From contig NZ_AP018680.1 in the NCBI RefSeq assembly GCF_002218025.2, positions 2,046,001 through 2,110,000 on the forward strand: 64,000 nucleotides of DNA, given 5' to 3'. The position numbers and the translations under genes are program-made. The DNA comes from Vibrio casei. Lineage in GTDB: Bacteria > Pseudomonadota > Gammaproteobacteria > Enterobacterales > Vibrionaceae. Below the pieces are notes generated by a model. That model saw only the letters and a list, made by a program, of their open reading frames with translations, made no database searches and was not told where the DNA came from. This document shows, piece by piece, positions 6,179 through 17,143 of this stretch. Each line of letters begins with the position of its first letter. Position 1 is the stretch's first letter.

Positions 6179-8773
6179 TTACAGCTTTTCTGTTATCCAA
6201 GCTTCAGCAGAAATTAATGCCGCTGGAAGTGCAGAAAAATCCGTACCACCTGCTTGCGCCATATCAGGTCGACCTCCCCCTTTACCACCGACTTGTTGGG
6301 CGACAAAGTTAACCAATTCACCAGCTTTCACTTTATTGGTTAAATCTTTGGTTACTCCCGCAATTAGAGCAACTTTATCATCGGCCACATTACCTAATAA
6401 AATCACACCACTGCCAATCTGATTTTTAAGCTCATCAACCATACCACGGAGTGCTTTACTGTCTGCTCCATCCAATTGACTCACAAGAACCTTAGTTCCT
6501 GAAATATCTTTAACTTGGTTGATTAAGCTTGCACCAGCTTGAGAGGCTAACTTATCTTTCAACTGCTGTATTTCTTTTTCAAGCTGCTTAGCTTTTGCAA
6601 GCGTATCTGCCATTTTTTGTTCGTATTGAGCCTGTTGCGCTTCAAGAACATCCAATGCGGCCTCGCCTGTTACAGCTTCAATTCGGCGAATTCCCGCAGC
6701 AATACCACCCTCGGATGTAATTTTAAATAAACCAATATCCCCTGTATGAGAAGCGTGAATACCACCACATAGTTCAGTAGAGAAATCCCCCATCGATAAA
6801 ACACGCACTTCATCATCGTATTTTTCACCGAATAATGCCATTGCGCCTTTCTGTTTTGCCGACTCAATGTCCATCACATTCGTTTCAACTTGGTGATTAC
6901 GACGAACCTGTTGATTCACTAAACGCTCCACTTCTCGCAGCTCTTTTTCTGTAACTGCTTCTAAATGAGAAAAGTCAAAACGTAAATTTTCAGCACGTAC
7001 AAGAGAGCCTTTCTGAGTAACATGCTCACCTAAAACTTTACGTAACGCTGCATGAAGCAAGTGCGTAGCCGAGTGATTAAGGGTAATAGCAGTGCGGCGT
7101 TCAACATCCACTTGCGCAGACACTTTGTCACCTTTTGCCATCACACCTTCAACAAGCTTACCGTGGTGAGCAATAGCATTACCTAATTTTTGAGTATCTT
7201 TTACTTCAAATAATCCTGATTCAGTTTTTAATACACCGGCATCACCACACTGACCGCCTGATTCAGCATAAAATGGTGTTTCTTCTAGGATGAGGATTGC
7301 CTCAGTGCCAGCGCTAATACTATCGACAGCATCAGCTTCAACAAAGATATCAACAATCGTACTTTCTGCTGTTACACCTGCGTAGCCACAGAACTCAGTA
7401 TCAGCATCTGTCTTGATTGCTTTGTTGTAATCGGTACCAAATTGCCCCGCTTCACGAGCACGTTGACGCTGAGCTTCCATCGCTTTTTCAAAGCCATCTT
7501 CATCGATGGTAACACCACGTTCACGAGCGACATCATTGGTTAAATCTGCTGGAAAACCATAAGTATCGTAGAGTTTAAATACTGTTTCACCATCAAGCAC
7601 TTTCTCACCTTGCTGTGAGTCCATTGCATCGATCGCTTCATTTAAGATTGCCATGCCACGATCAAGAGTTCGGGCAAAGTTTTCTTCTTCAATACGCAAT
7701 ACTTTTTCAACCACAGGCTGCTGTTTTTTGAGCTCTTCGCCAGCAGTTCCCATTACTTCGGCCAATTGACCGACTAGTTTGTAGAAGAAGGTACCTTGAG
7801 CACCAAGTTTATTACCATGACGAACCGCTCGACGAATAATACGACGCAAGACATATCCACGACCTTCATTGGAAGGCATCACCCCATCAACAATCAAAAA
7901 TGAACATGAACGAATGTGGTCTGCCACAACACGTAATGATTGATTATTAAGGTCTTCGGTCCCGATCACTTCTGCCGCGGCTTTAATTAATGTTTGGAAA
8001 ACATCAATTTCATAGTTGGAGTGTACGCCTTGCATGATTGCAGAAATACGTTCAATCCCCATGCCAGTATCAACAGAAGGCTTAGGAAGTGGTTCCATTG
8101 TGCCGTCAGCCTGACGGTTAAATTGCATGAATACGTTGTTCCAGATCTCGATAAAACGATCACCGTCTTCTTCAGGTGTACCTGGGCGTCCTCCCCAAAT
8201 ATGTTCACCATGATCATAAAAAATTTCCGTGCAAGGACCACAAGGCCCAGTATCACCCATTTGCCAGAAGTTATCTGACTCGTAAGCTTTACCACCTTTC
8301 TTATCACCAATACGTACGATACGATCAGCTGGAATGCCAATTTCTTTGTTCCAAATCTCAAACGCTTCATCATCGGTTTCGTAAACAGTAACCAATAATT
8401 TTTCTTTCGGAAGTTGCAGTACTTCAGTTAAGAATTCCCACGCATAAGCAATCGCATCATGTTTGAAGTAGTCACCAAAACTAAAGTTACCAAGCATTTC
8501 AAAGAAAGTATGATGGCGGGCAGTAAAACCAACGTTTTCTAAATCGTTATGTTTACCACCGGCACGAACACAACGCTGAGACGTTGTGGCTCTCGTATAA
8601 TTGCGTTTTTCCGCGCCCAAGAAACAATCTTTAAACTGATTCATACCAGCGTTGGTAAACAACAGAGTTGGATCATTAGCAGGAACTAATGACGAACTTT
8701 CTACAATTTGGTGTCCTTTGCTTTCAAAGAACGAAAGGAACGCGCGGCGTACCTCGTCAGTGCTCATAAACAT
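6179..8773 (-). CDS. alaS: alanine--tRNA ligase AlaRS
   Basis: Class II synthetase charging tRNA-Ala and clearing mischarged Ser/Gly. 864 residues, close to E. coli AlaRS (876). N-terminal catalytic domain: motif 1/2 region [29 protein letters not shown] and motif 3 [13 protein letters not shown] (near 315). The editing domain has HSATHLLH (near 570) and [11 protein letters not shown] (near 665), supplying the zinc ligands. The C-terminal C-Ala domain ends in [16 protein letters not shown], the glycine-rich motif. The first ATG is favoured because GGAAG lies 6 bp upstream; a second ATG two codons later is possible. Transcribed alone or after recX. Confidence 0.98.
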   Translation of the reverse strand: MFMSTDEVRRAFLSFFESKGHQIVESSSLVPANDPTLLFTNAGMNQFKDCFLGAEKRNYTRATTSQRCVRAGGKHNDLENVGFTARHHTFFEMLGNFSFGDYFKHDAIAYAWEFLTEVLQLPKEKLLVTVYETDDEAFEIWNKEIGIPADRIVRIGDKKGGKAYESDNFWQMGDTGPCGPCTEIFYDHGEHIWGGRPGTPEEDGDRFIEIWNNVFMQFNRQADGTMEPLPKPSVDTGMGIERISAIMQGVHSNYEIDVFQTLIKAAAEVIGTEDLNNQSLRVVADHIRSCSFLIVDGVMPSNEGRGYVLRRIIRRAVRHGNKLGAQGTFFYKLVGQLAEVMGTAGEELKKQQPVVEKVLRIEEENFARTLDRGMAILNEAIDAMDSQQGEKVLDGETVFKLYDTYGFPADLTNDVARERGVTIDEDGFEKAMEAQRQRAREAGQFGTDYNKAIKTDADTEFCGYAGVTAESTIVDIFVEADAVDSISAGTEAILILEETPFYAESGGQCGDAGVLKTESGLFEVKDTQKLGNAIAHHGKLVEGVMAKGDKVSAQVDVERRTAITLNHSATHLLHAALRKVLGEHVTQKGSLVRAENLRFDFSHLEAVTEKELREVERLVNQQVRRNHQVETNVMDIESAKQKGAMALFGEKYDDEVRVLSMGDFSTELCGGIHASHTGDIGLFKITSEGGIAAGIRRIEAVTGEAALDVLEAQQAQYEQKMADTLAKAKQLEKEIQQLKDKLASQAGASLINQVKDISGTKVLVSQLDGADSKALRGMVDELKNQIGSGVILLGNVADDKVALIAGVTKDLTNKVKAGELVNFVAQQVGGKGGGRPDMAQAGGTDFSALPAALISAEAWITEKL

Positions 8774-8877
8774 GCAATGCTTCCAGAAATATTTAAGATA
8801 TAATTTTGTGCTATTGTAAAGGATGACGGGTATTTAGTAAAACAAGTTACCACCTTGGTTATTGACGCTAACTTGAA

Positions 8878-9348
8878 TCAATCCGTTTGCTCAGCACTCG
8901 ATAAAGCATAACGAATCTGCTCGAAGCTAAAACCTCGGTACTGTAAAAATCGAACCTGCTTAGCGTACGATTTTTGATCGAATGCTTTTTGGCCTTTAAA
9001 CTTTTTTTCAGCGGTCTCTTTAGCCAGTTCGTACCAATCTTGAGGTTCTTCATCAAAGGCTTGTTCAATGACATTATCGGCGACTTGTTTCATGGTTAAT
9101 TCTTGTTGAATTCTTCGCTTACCATGCCCTTTATAAACATGCTGCCGTATTTGACTTTTGGCGTATCGCAAATCATCCATCCAACCATTGCCAATGCAGT
9201 ACTCTAGTGCTTGTTTTATGTCTTCTTCTTCAAATTCTTTTAATTTAAGTTTTTGTTGTAATTCAAATTCACCATGATCGCGTCGGCTCAATAGCTGCAC
9301 GGCGACCTCTCTAGCCGACAATGTCATTTTTTTACGGAACATATCCAT
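8878..9348 (-). CDS. recX: RecA regulatory protein RecX
   Basis: A 156-residue, mostly helical protein made of three tandem three-helix repeats, matching E. coli RecX (166). RecX binds in the groove of RecA filaments and limits RecA ATPase and strand exchange. Typical motifs are [19 protein letters not shown] at the start, [14 protein letters not shown] in the middle and [18 protein letters not shown] near the end. It follows recA on the same strand with a terminator between them, so it is probably expressed by partial read-through during the SOS response. Start ambiguous among Met1, Met3 and Met8. Confidence 0.95.
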   Translation of the reverse strand: MDMFRKKMTLSAREVAVQLLSRRDHGEFELQQKLKLKEFEEEDIKQALEYCIGNGWMDDLRYAKSQIRQHVYKGHGKRRIQQELTMKQVADNVIEQAFDEEPQDWYELAKETAEKKFKGQKAFDQKSYAKQVRFLQYRGFSFEQIRYALSSAEQTD

Positions 9349-9403
9349 TCACCACGTAAACTTTTAAATGGGCTGAGATACCTAACTTCAAGTAAGAAAG
9401 GTA

Positions 9404-9431
9404 TAAAAAAGCCCCGCGCTAGGCAGGGCTA
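9404..9431 (-). terminator. recA terminator (recA-recX attenuation)
   Basis: Minus strand AGCCCTGC-CTAGC-GCGGGGCT hairpin followed by TTTTTT, 42 bp after recA. It separates recA from recX and should keep recX expression low relative to recA. Confidence 0.88.
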
Positions 9432-9473
9432 ATTAGTCAATTTTATATTGATCAACTCTATTTTTCTAGATGA

Positions 9474-10514
9474 TTAAAGCTCTTCACCAGCTTCAGCTTC
9501 GACCACTTTTTCTTCTTCAATAACCACTGGAGATAGAAGCATTTCACGTAATTTAGTGTCAATCTCTAGAGCAATAGCTGGGTGTTCACGCAGATAATTA
9601 CAAGAATTTGCTTTACCTTGACCAATTTTATCACCTTGGTAGCTGTACCAAGCGCCTGCTTTTTCAACAAGCTTATTTTTAACACCTAAGTCAATCAGCT
9701 CACCTTCACGGTTAAAGCCTTTACCATAAAGAATTTGAGTTTCAGCTTGTTTAAATGGCGCAGCTATCTTGTTCTTAACCACTTTAATACGTGTTTCGTT
9801 ACCGACGACTTCATCACCATCTTTAATGGCACCAGTACGGCGAATGTCTAAACGAACAGAGGCGTAGAATTTAAGTGCATTACCACCTGTCGTGGTTTCT
9901 GGCGAACCAAACATAACACCAATTTTCATACGAATTTGGTTAATGAAGATTGCCATACAGTTAGACTGTTTTAGATTACCCGTTAATTTACGCATGGCTT
10001 GAGAAAGCATACGAGCTTGAAGCCCCATGTGACTGTCACCCATTTCACCTTCAATTTCAGCTTTCGGTGTCAATGCCGCCACTGAGTCAATAACCAAAAC
10101 ATCAATAGCCCCTGAACGTGCCAGTGCATCACAAATTTCAAGCGCTTGCTCACCGGTATCCGGCTGAGAAACAAGAAGATCATTAATGTTTACGCCAAGT
10201 TTCTGAGCGTAGATAGGGTCTAGCGCATGCTCTGCATCAATAAAAGCACAGGTTTTACCAACACGTTGTGCAGCTGCGATCAATTCTAATGTTAGTGTTG
10301 TTTTGCCTGAACTTTCAGGTCCGTACACTTCAACGATACGTCCCATAGGCAAACCACCCGCACCCAATGCGATATCCAAAGCAAGAGAGCCTGTAGAAAT
10401 AGTTTCTACATCCATAGTGCGGTTATCACCCAATTTCATGATTGAGCCTTTACCAAATTGTTTTTCGATTTGGCCAAGTGCCGCCGCTAGAGCCTTTTGT
10501 TTGTTCTCGTCCAT
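9474..10514 (-). CDS. recA: recombinase RecA
   Basis: DNA-dependent ATPase that forms filaments on single-stranded DNA, drives strand exchange and triggers LexA cleavage. 346 residues with Walker [10 protein letters not shown] (near 66), Walker [11 protein letters not shown], the L1/L2 DNA loops ([22 protein letters not shown] is split here only for description; key residues GDSHMG, and [22 protein letters not shown] with Gly-rich L2) and an acidic C-terminal tail. The ATG of [10 protein letters not shown] is chosen over one two codons earlier because AGGTGG is then 8 bp away. A LexA box overlaps its promoter. Confidence 0.98.
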   Translation of the reverse strand: MDENKQKALAAALGQIEKQFGKGSIMKLGDNRTMDVETISTGSLALDIALGAGGLPMGRIVEVYGPESSGKTTLTLELIAAAQRVGKTCAFIDAEHALDPIYAQKLGVNINDLLVSQPDTGEQALEICDALARSGAIDVLVIDSVAALTPKAEIEGEMGDSHMGLQARMLSQAMRKLTGNLKQSNCMAIFINQIRMKIGVMFGSPETTTGGNALKFYASVRLDIRRTGAIKDGDEVVGNETRIKVVKNKIAAPFKQAETQILYGKGFNREGELIDLGVKNKLVEKAGAWYSYQGDKIGQGKANSCNYLREHPAIALEIDTKLREMLLSPVVIEEEKVVEAEAGEEL

Positions 10515-10565
10515 TATCATTCCACCTATCGGATGCGTTAAACTATTTCTGATTAAGATGTCTTT

Positions 10566-10593
10566 ATTATACTGTTTGTTTGTACAGTGTCCA
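10566..10593 (-). promoter_or_regulatory. recA promoter overlapping a LexA (SOS) box
   Basis: Minus strand: -35 TGGACA (10588-10593), 16-bp spacer, perfect -10 TATAAT (10566-10571). The SOS box CTGT-N8-ACAG occupies 10572-10587, exactly filling the spacer, so bound LexA would occlude RNA polymerase. Core CTGTACAAACAAACAG differs from the E. coli consensus CTGTATATATATACAG only in the centre. Confidence 0.9.
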
Positions 10594-10627
10594 TACCTGT
10601 GTGTGATTTTTTATTTGTATCGATATT

Positions 10628-11125
10628 TTATTCAGCAATATCCAATTGCTCTTCGAGCCTAGAAAGTACATGCCAACACGCCTGTAAGCGAACTTCAGCT
10701 CGGTCACCACTAAAACGCACGGTTTCAACCTCTCGTAAACCTTGCTTGCTTGCCCAACCAAAACAGACTGTTCCAATAGGTTTTTCTTCAGAACCACCAC
10801 TTGGGCCTGCAATCCCACTCACTGAAATAGCATAAGTTCCTCTTGAATGAAGCAATGCCCCTTGCACCATTTCATTAACCACTTCTTCACTCACCGCGCC
10901 ATATTCTTGCAATGACGATTCTTTCACATCAAGCATTTCTATTTTAGCTTCATTGCTGTAGGTCACAAAACTACGATCAAACCACATTGAGCTCCCTGCA
11001 GCATCAGTAATAGCAGAAGCCACTCCCCCTCCTGTACAAGATTCAGCGGTCACTAAAATATGAGATTGTTGTTTAAGCTTTATTCCAACTCTTTTGCTCA
11101 AAATATGCAATTCTGACAAGTTCAT
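10628..11125 (-). CDS. pncC: nicotinamide-nucleotide amidase PncC (CinA C-terminal domain family)
   Basis: Deamidates nicotinamide mononucleotide to nicotinate mononucleotide, recycling pyridine nucleotides released by DNA ligase. 165 residues, the size of the stand-alone E. coli enzyme. Conserved motifs: TAESCTGGGVASAITDAAGSS near residue 26 (catalytic Ser/Thr loop), FVTYSNEAKIEML, GAVSEEVVNEM and VSGIAGPSGGSEEKPIGTV near 103. Upstream of recA on the same strand as in many gammaproteobacteria, about 35 bp from the recA promoter. Confidence 0.94.
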   Translation of the reverse strand: MNLSELHILSKRVGIKLKQQSHILVTAESCTGGGVASAITDAAGSSMWFDRSFVTYSNEAKIEMLDVKESSLQEYGAVSEEVVNEMVQGALLHSRGTYAISVSGIAGPSGGSEEKPIGTVCFGWASKQGLREVETVRFSGDRAEVRLQACWHVLSRLEEQLDIAE

Positions 11126-11358
11126 AAATATTCCTTACTGTATTCCCGCATGAATTGAACTGTTTTAAACACTCCTTTTTGTGACACTACTTAACTTTTA
11201 CAATGAATGCATTGTTCAAAATCACACCCATGAAAATTAACAAATCCTATAAAGAGTGATTGCTTCTATACTGGTCAGTGAACTTAACATGCTTTGATTT
11301 TATAGCAATAGCGCTTTTATAGTCATCAGCTTTCTATACCAATAAGGACGTTATCATA

Positions 11359-12291
11359 ATGAAAAAATTTGCTAAACAAACCTTGGTCGCACTGTCTCTG
11401 GCGATTTCTATCCCGGCCTTCGCCGCTAGTTATACCATCGGCACAGGAAGCCAAAGTGGAACATATTACCCATTGGGGGGGATTCTAGCCAAAATCTGGA
11501 GTGAGAATATTGATGATTTTGATATGCGTGCTGAAGTGACCGCTGCATCGGTTGAGAACACCATCAAAGTCGCCACGAATAAACAGTTAGTAGGCATCGC
11601 ACAAGGGAATGTTGTACTACAAGCCAATGAAGGTACGAAACCTTTTCCTCGCAAAATGGATGTCGCCGTTCTTTTCGCACTTTACCCTAATGCGGTTCAG
11701 TTTATGGTGCCCGCCGATTCAGACATTCATTCTGTCGCAGACTTAAAAGGCAAACGCATCTCTTTAGGAGCGCCGGGATCGGGTACTCGCGTCAGCGCAG
11801 TCAACATCCTCAATACATTAGGCGTTAAGGAAAGTGATATTGAATCTCAATCACTTAACTACACCGCAACCACGAACGCATTAGCAAATGGGCAAATTGA
11901 TGCCGGTGTGATCGTCGGCAGCCTAGGCGTTGGTGCAATCACAGAGCTTGCGTTAACACGTAAAATTCGCATTCTTTCTTTTAGTGCCGATGATATGGCT
12001 AAAATCATTAAAGCAAATCCCTCTTACCAATCTTTAAAAGCACCAGCGGAAACCTATAAAAATGTACCCGCTTTTACCACTCCTGCCGTTTGGAACGTTT
12101 TAGTTGTGAATAAAAACATGAATGAACATATGGCTTATGAAATGACGAAAGTAGCGTTTGATCATATGGCAAAAATTCGTCAAGTGGTTGGAGTAACTAA
12201 GTTCACCACGCTTGAAAATATGAATAAATTGTCAGGTATGGGGCTTCATCCTGGTTCACAAAAGTACCTAGATGAACAAATGAAAAAATAA
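11359..12291 (+). CDS. TAXI-family TRAP transporter solute-binding protein
   Basis: Periplasmic ligand-binding subunit of a TRAP transporter of the TAXI type. 310 residues with a cleavable signal peptide (basic MKKFAKQT, hydrophobic core, cleavage after AFA at about 22), followed by the TAXI signature YTIGTGSQSGTYYPLGG and later LKGKRISLGAPGSGTR. TAXI proteins are reported to bind small dicarboxylates or glutamate/glutamine, but nothing here fixes the ligand. The fused permease follows 85 bp downstream, consistent with a two-gene sodium-driven uptake system. Confidence 0.92.
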   Translation: MKKFAKQTLVALSLAISIPAFAASYTIGTGSQSGTYYPLGGILAKIWSENIDDFDMRAEVTAASVENTIKVATNKQLVGIAQGNVVLQANEGTKPFPRKMDVAVLFALYPNAVQFMVPADSDIHSVADLKGKRISLGAPGSGTRVSAVNILNTLGVKESDIESQSLNYTATTNALANGQIDAGVIVGSLGVGAITELALTRKIRILSFSADDMAKIIKANPSYQSLKAPAETYKNVPAFTTPAVWNVLVVNKNMNEHMAYEMTKVAFDHMAKIRQVVGVTKFTTLENMNKLSGMGLHPGSQKYLDEQMKK

Positions 12292-12376
12292 CGTTTCTTG
12301 TACCTTTAAAGTCATGAATAATTCTGTTCATGGCTTATTTCTTGCCTGTTTTTGGTTTTTTTCATATGGAGTTGAA

Positions 12377-14266
12377 ATGACAAAACCCAAGCCTTTTAGT
12401 CAATTAATGACTGATTCTATTGTTTTCGTTGCTACTATTTTTGCCGTTGGGTTATCTGTGTTTCAAGTATGGCAAGGATTGCAACCGACTTTATCTGCTC
12501 CTGTATTTCGCCCTATTCATTTGGCATGGATTCTTTCTATTGCGTTTTTACTTTACCCCTTGATAAAGCCGGTAGGAAGATCAGCCAGTCTTTATCTATT
12601 ATGCCGCTTACTTGATATTGTTCTCATTGTTGCGACTTGTTGGGCCACTTATCAAATTACAATTTTTGACTATGACGATATCAGTTTTTTGCTTGATGGA
12701 TTACAACCTATCGATCAAATGGCTGGCGTTGTATTGATCGTTGCTCTTTTAGAGGCGACTCGCCGAACCGTAGGTTTTGTGATGGTGTTCATTGCGGGCT
12801 TATTCTTGGCCTACGCCTTCTTTGGTGATGTACTACCAGCAGGCGTTGCCAGTAAAGGTTTTTCTTTAGAAGAAGTGATACGTTTTCATATTTTTTCAAC
12901 CAATGGCGTATTTGGAGCGCCATTGGCTATCGCCGCTGGCGTTGTGTTTATGTTTGTTTTATTTGGCGCATTTTTGCAAGTTACTGGCGCTGGACAGTTC
13001 TTCATTGACGCAGCCTTTGCGGTGGCAGGTAAATACCGAGGTGGCCCAGCTAAAGCCAGTGTTTTAGCCTCGGCTGCATTAGGTTCTATCTCTGGTTCCG
13101 CCATTGCTAACACAGTAACAACTGGCGCTCTGACTATTCCAATGATGAAGAAATTAGGCTATAAACCCGAGCAAGCAGCAGGCATCGAAGCGGCCGCCTC
13201 AACCGGTGGACAAATTATGCCGCCAGTCATGGGGGCAGGGGCATTTGTCATGGCGCAATTTACCGGCATTCCTTATAGCGACATATTATTAGTTTCAATT
13301 GCACCAGCCATCCTCTACTTTGCTAGTACCTTACTTTATGTACATTTAATGGCATGTAAACTTGGGTTACAAGGTATGAGCGTGACCGAAAAAATAGGCG
13401 TTGTAATGAAGAATGGTTGGCATTTCTTAGTGCCATTGGTGTTTATTACGACCCTGCTTTTAATGAGTTATTCCCCTGTTTTAGTCGGCATTGCTGGTTG
13501 TGTAGCCATATTGGTGGCCGCGATGATGCGTAAACATAGCCGAATTACTTTTCCTGTGTTCTTACAAGGCATGAAAGAAGGTGCAACTTCAGCGGTACCT
13601 ATTTCTGTGGCTTGTGCGACAGCAGGTATCGTCGTTGGTGTAGTCGGTCAAACCGGAATTGGACTTCAATTCACACAATTCTTAATTGCCTTATCCGGTG
13701 GTTACTTATGGTCTGCACTCGGATTAATCGCCATTGCAGCGGTCATTTTAGGCATGGGTCTCCCCGTCACTGCCGCCTATATTGTTCTTTCCGTCATGGC
13801 CGTTCCTGCGCTCAATGATTTCGGGTTAGGTTTATTAACCGCACATATGATTGTGTTCTGGCTATCCCAAACCTCAAATGTCACCCCCCCTATTGCTTTG
13901 GCCGCATTTGCTGGAGCTGGTATTGCTGGTGCATCCCCAATGAAATCGGCAATTCAAGCCTTTAAGCTTGCTCAAGGTTTCTTCATTATCCCTGCAATGA
14001 TGGCCTTTTCTGGCTTAATTTGGCTTGATGGAGAAATATCGCATTTCTTTATAGGGATCATTACCACGCTTGGTTTGATCTTTGCGTTTGCGGGCGGAAT
14101 TGAAGGTCGATTAATAAAAAAACTCAATTCTATCGAGAGAGCGTTATTATTGATTCTCGCACTTGGCATTCTATTTAGTGATGATATTTATCGTCTAGTC
14201 TGCTTAGCATTAGTCGTCATTATTATGACTTTAAATGCTCGTAGACCTGAGGCCACAACCGCTTAA
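12377..14266 (+). CDS. TRAP transporter fused permease (DctQM-type)
   Basis: Membrane part of the TAXI TRAP system: an N-terminal four-helix DctQ-like region fused to a DctM-like transport domain with many hydrophobic segments. Visible DctM features are the glycine/alanine-rich GSISGSAIANTVTTGALTIP and AAASTGGQIMPPVMGAGAFVMA around residues 235-290 and GMGLPVTAAYIVLSVMAVPAL in the second half. The start chosen is the ATG at 12377 (MTKPKPFSQL), preceded by TGGAG; an upstream ATG at 12314 would add 21 hydrophobic residues without a ribosome site. Length 629, usual for fused TAXI permeases. Confidence 0.92.
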   Translation: MTKPKPFSQLMTDSIVFVATIFAVGLSVFQVWQGLQPTLSAPVFRPIHLAWILSIAFLLYPLIKPVGRSASLYLLCRLLDIVLIVATCWATYQITIFDYDDISFLLDGLQPIDQMAGVVLIVALLEATRRTVGFVMVFIAGLFLAYAFFGDVLPAGVASKGFSLEEVIRFHIFSTNGVFGAPLAIAAGVVFMFVLFGAFLQVTGAGQFFIDAAFAVAGKYRGGPAKASVLASAALGSISGSAIANTVTTGALTIPMMKKLGYKPEQAAGIEAAASTGGQIMPPVMGAGAFVMAQFTGIPYSDILLVSIAPAILYFASTLLYVHLMACKLGLQGMSVTEKIGVVMKNGWHFLVPLVFITTLLLMSYSPVLVGIAGCVAILVAAMMRKHSRITFPVFLQGMKEGATSAVPISVACATAGIVVGVVGQTGIGLQFTQFLIALSGGYLWSALGLIAIAAVILGMGLPVTAAYIVLSVMAVPALNDFGLGLLTAHMIVFWLSQTSNVTPPIALAAFAGAGIAGASPMKSAIQAFKLAQGFFIIPAMMAFSGLIWLDGEISHFFIGIITTLGLIFAFAGGIEGRLIKKLNSIERALLLILALGILFSDDIYRLVCLALVVIIMTLNARRPEATTA

Positions 14267-14303
14267 CGTTTTATTAGTGATGCTTATAAAATAGTGTTTA
14301 CTA

Positions 14304-14361
14304 TTGGCTTACTGTGCTGACTGAATGCAATTACATTTAATCGGCACAATAAGCCATTTTT
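14304..14361 (+). terminator. terminator of the TRAP transporter operon
   Basis: Arms TGGCTTACTGTGC and GCACAATAAGCCA pair (one mismatch) around a 24-nt loop and are followed by TTTTTAT; 40 bp after the permease stop. Confidence 0.65.
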
Positions 14362-14438
14362 ATCCTCTTCCCCCTCTCTTTCCATTGCTTTCTACCGACA
14401 TGAAAAATATCATGTCTCATTAATTAGAAATAACTTGG

Positions 14439-17027
14439 GTGATAAGCGTGGCCAAAACAGAAACTCATACTCCAATGATGCAGCAATATTTACGTTTAAA
14501 AGCGGAAAATCCAGATATTTTGCTGTTTTACCGTATGGGCGATTTTTATGAATTGTTTTATACCGATGCCAAGCGCGCTTCTCAGCTATTAGATATTTCT
14601 CTAACCAAACGTGGAGCTTCCGCTGGTGAACCAATTCCGATGGCAGGTGTTCCTTATCATGCTGTCGAAGGTTATTTAGCTAAGCTCGTACAATTAGGTG
14701 AGTCGGTTGCCATTTGTGAACAAGTCGGAGATCCCGCGACCAGCAAAGGCCCCGTTGAACGTAAAGTCGTTAGAATCGTAACACCCGGTACCGTAACCGA
14801 TGAAGCTTTGCTGCCTGAACGGGTTGATAACCTAGTGGCGGCAATTTACCAGAATGGTGAGAAATTTGGTTATGCCACTTTGGATATGACTTCAGGGCGG
14901 TTTCAGTTGTGCGAACCAGAAACCGAAGAAGCAATGCAAGCCGAACTGCAACGCACCTCCCCTAAAGAATTACTGTACCCTGAAGATTTAATCAACCTAC
15001 GACTATTAGAAAAAATCAAAGGCCAGCGTCGTCGCCCGATTTGGGAATTTGAACTCGATACCGCCAAACAGCAACTCAATATGCAATTTGGTACCAAAGA
15101 TTTAATTGGCTTTGGTGTTGAGAACGCTGATCTAGGTTTGTGTGCCGCAGGGTGTTTGATTCAATATGTGAAAGATACGCAACGTACCGCCTTACCGCAC
15201 ATCCGCTCACTAACATTCGACCGCCAAGATGATTCTGTCATTTTAGATGCCGCGACTCGCCGTAATCTAGAGATTACGCAAAATTTAGCGGGCGGTACCG
15301 ACAGCACATTAGCCGAAGTTCTCGATAAAACGGCCACACCGATGGGGAGCCGAATGTTCAAGCGTTGGTTACATCAACCAATGCGTAATAACAAAGCGCT
15401 CAACCAACGTTTAGATGCGATCTCTGAAATCAAAGATGAGGCTTACTTTGCAGAACTTCATCCTACCTTAAAAAGTATTGGCGATATTGAACGAATTTTG
15501 GCACGGCTTGCCCTACGCTCCGCTCGCCCTCGTGATTTGGCACGCTTACGTAATGCGATGCAACAATTACCAGAATTAGCCGATATTACCCACAGTTTTA
15601 AACACGATTATTTACAAAAACTGGCCGATTACACCAAACCAATGGACAGTATTTGTGAACTATTAGAAAAGTCCATCAAAGAAAACCCTCCCGTCGTCAT
15701 CCGTGACGGTGGTGTATTGGCAGATGGCTATAACTGTGAATTGGATGAGCTGCGTAAACTTGCCAATGGCGCAACTGAATATTTAGAAAAAATGGAAGCC
15801 GATGAGCGAGATCGTCATGGAATTGATAGCTTAAAAGTTGGTTATAACAACGTACATGGATTTTTTATTCAAGTCAGCCGAGGGCAGAGTCACTTAGTAC
15901 CGCCACATTACATTCGCCGCCAAACGCTCAAAAATGCCGAGCGTTACATTATCCCTGAACTTAAAGAACACGAAGATAAAGTACTCAACTCCAAATCCAA
16001 GTCACTCGCGTTAGAAAAACGCTTATGGGAAGAATTGTTTGATTTGTTAATGCCTCATTTAGAAAGCATGCAGAATTTGGCTTCTGCTCTCTCTCAATTA
16101 GATGTTTTACAAAACCTAGCAGAACGCGCCGATAGTCTCAATTACTGTCGCCCAAGCCTTACGACAAAACCAGAACTATCCATTAAAGCAGGCCGCCACC
16201 CAGTGGTGGAACAAGTACTCGATGTTCCCTTTATTGCCAATCCGATCGATTTAAATCAACAACGCCAAATGTTAATCATTACTGGCCCTAATATGGGGGG
16301 TAAATCAACCTATATGCGTCAAACGGCGTTGATCGCTCTATTGGCACATATTGGCAGTTATGTACCCGCAGAATCAGCCACCATTGGCTCTATAGATCGA
16401 ATTTTCACTCGAATTGGCGCACAAGATGATTTGGCGTCAGGCCGATCTACTTTTATGGTAGAAATGACCGAAACTGCCAACATTCTGCATAATGCGACCA
16501 AAAATAGCCTAGTCTTAATGGATGAAATTGGCCGTGGTACTAGCACTTATGATGGCTTATCACTGGCTTGGGCAAGTGCTCACTGGTTAGCGACGAAAAT
16601 AAAAGCAATGACATTATTCGCCACTCATTACTTTGAACTAACCGAATTACCGAGCCAAGTAGTCAATCTTGCTAATGTACATTTAGATGCCATTGAACAC
16701 GGCGACACTATTGCCTTTATGCATGCAGTACAAGAAGGTGCCGCAAGTAAATCCTACGGTTTAGCGGTAGCAAGTTTAGCGGGAGTACCTAAATCCGTTA
16801 TTCAGCAAGCAAAAATAAAATTACAACAACTGGAAGCGCTCGGATATCAAAAAGCAACCCACTCGAAAACAACTGCCTCTTCAATCGCCGTTATTGCAGA
16901 GCAACAGCTTAGTTTAATACCTGAAAGCAGCGAAGTTGAGCAGGCATTAATGAAAATAAATCCTGATGATATGAGTCCACGGGAAGCGCTTGAGATACTT
17001 TATCGCTTAAAGACCCTTTTACCTTAG
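14439..17027 (+). CDS. mutS: DNA mismatch repair ATPase MutS
   Basis: Recognises mismatches and small loops and recruits MutL. 862 residues (E. coli 853). N-terminal mismatch-binding domain contains the wedge motif GDFYE near residue 35. The ATPase domain shows Walker [11 protein letters not shown] near 617, [14 protein letters not shown] (Walker B/signature) near 690 and [11 protein letters not shown]. The start is not ATG: GTG codons occur at 14439 and 14448, and the latter has GGGTGAT a few bases upstream, so the true protein may be three residues shorter. Convergent with rpoS, separated by a two-way terminator. Confidence 0.97.
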   Translation: MISVAKTETHTPMMQQYLRLKAENPDILLFYRMGDFYELFYTDAKRASQLLDISLTKRGASAGEPIPMAGVPYHAVEGYLAKLVQLGESVAICEQVGDPATSKGPVERKVVRIVTPGTVTDEALLPERVDNLVAAIYQNGEKFGYATLDMTSGRFQLCEPETEEAMQAELQRTSPKELLYPEDLINLRLLEKIKGQRRRPIWEFELDTAKQQLNMQFGTKDLIGFGVENADLGLCAAGCLIQYVKDTQRTALPHIRSLTFDRQDDSVILDAATRRNLEITQNLAGGTDSTLAEVLDKTATPMGSRMFKRWLHQPMRNNKALNQRLDAISEIKDEAYFAELHPTLKSIGDIERILARLALRSARPRDLARLRNAMQQLPELADITHSFKHDYLQKLADYTKPMDSICELLEKSIKENPPVVIRDGGVLADGYNCELDELRKLANGATEYLEKMEADERDRHGIDSLKVGYNNVHGFFIQVSRGQSHLVPPHYIRRQTLKNAERYIIPELKEHEDKVLNSKSKSLALEKRLWEELFDLLMPHLESMQNLASALSQLDVLQNLAERADSLNYCRPSLTTKPELSIKAGRHPVVEQVLDVPFIANPIDLNQQRQMLIITGPNMGGKSTYMRQTALIALLAHIGSYVPAESATIGSIDRIFTRIGAQDDLASGRSTFMVEMTETANILHNATKNSLVLMDEIGRGTSTYDGLSLAWASAHWLATKIKAMTLFATHYFELTELPSQVVNLANVHLDAIEHGDTIAFMHAVQEGAASKSYGLAVASLAGVPKSVIQQAKIKLQQLEALGYQKATHSKTTASSIAVIAEQQLSLIPESSEVEQALMKINPDDMSPREALEILYRLKTLLP

Positions 17028-17090
17028 GCCGTAAAATATATTCGCTTAAGATTTAAAGCTGTCATAACCTGAAAGAATACTATGAATCAA

Positions 17091-17118
17091 AAAAGGGAAG
17101 CACTACGCTTCCCTTTTA
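17091..17118. terminator. bidirectional terminator between mutS and rpoS
   Basis: AAAAGGGAAGC-ACTAC-GCTTCCCTTTT, a perfect hairpin with A and T tracts on either side, placed between two converging genes. Confidence 0.88.
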
Positions 17119-17143
17119 AGTTTAAGATGTTTGCTCTATTAAA

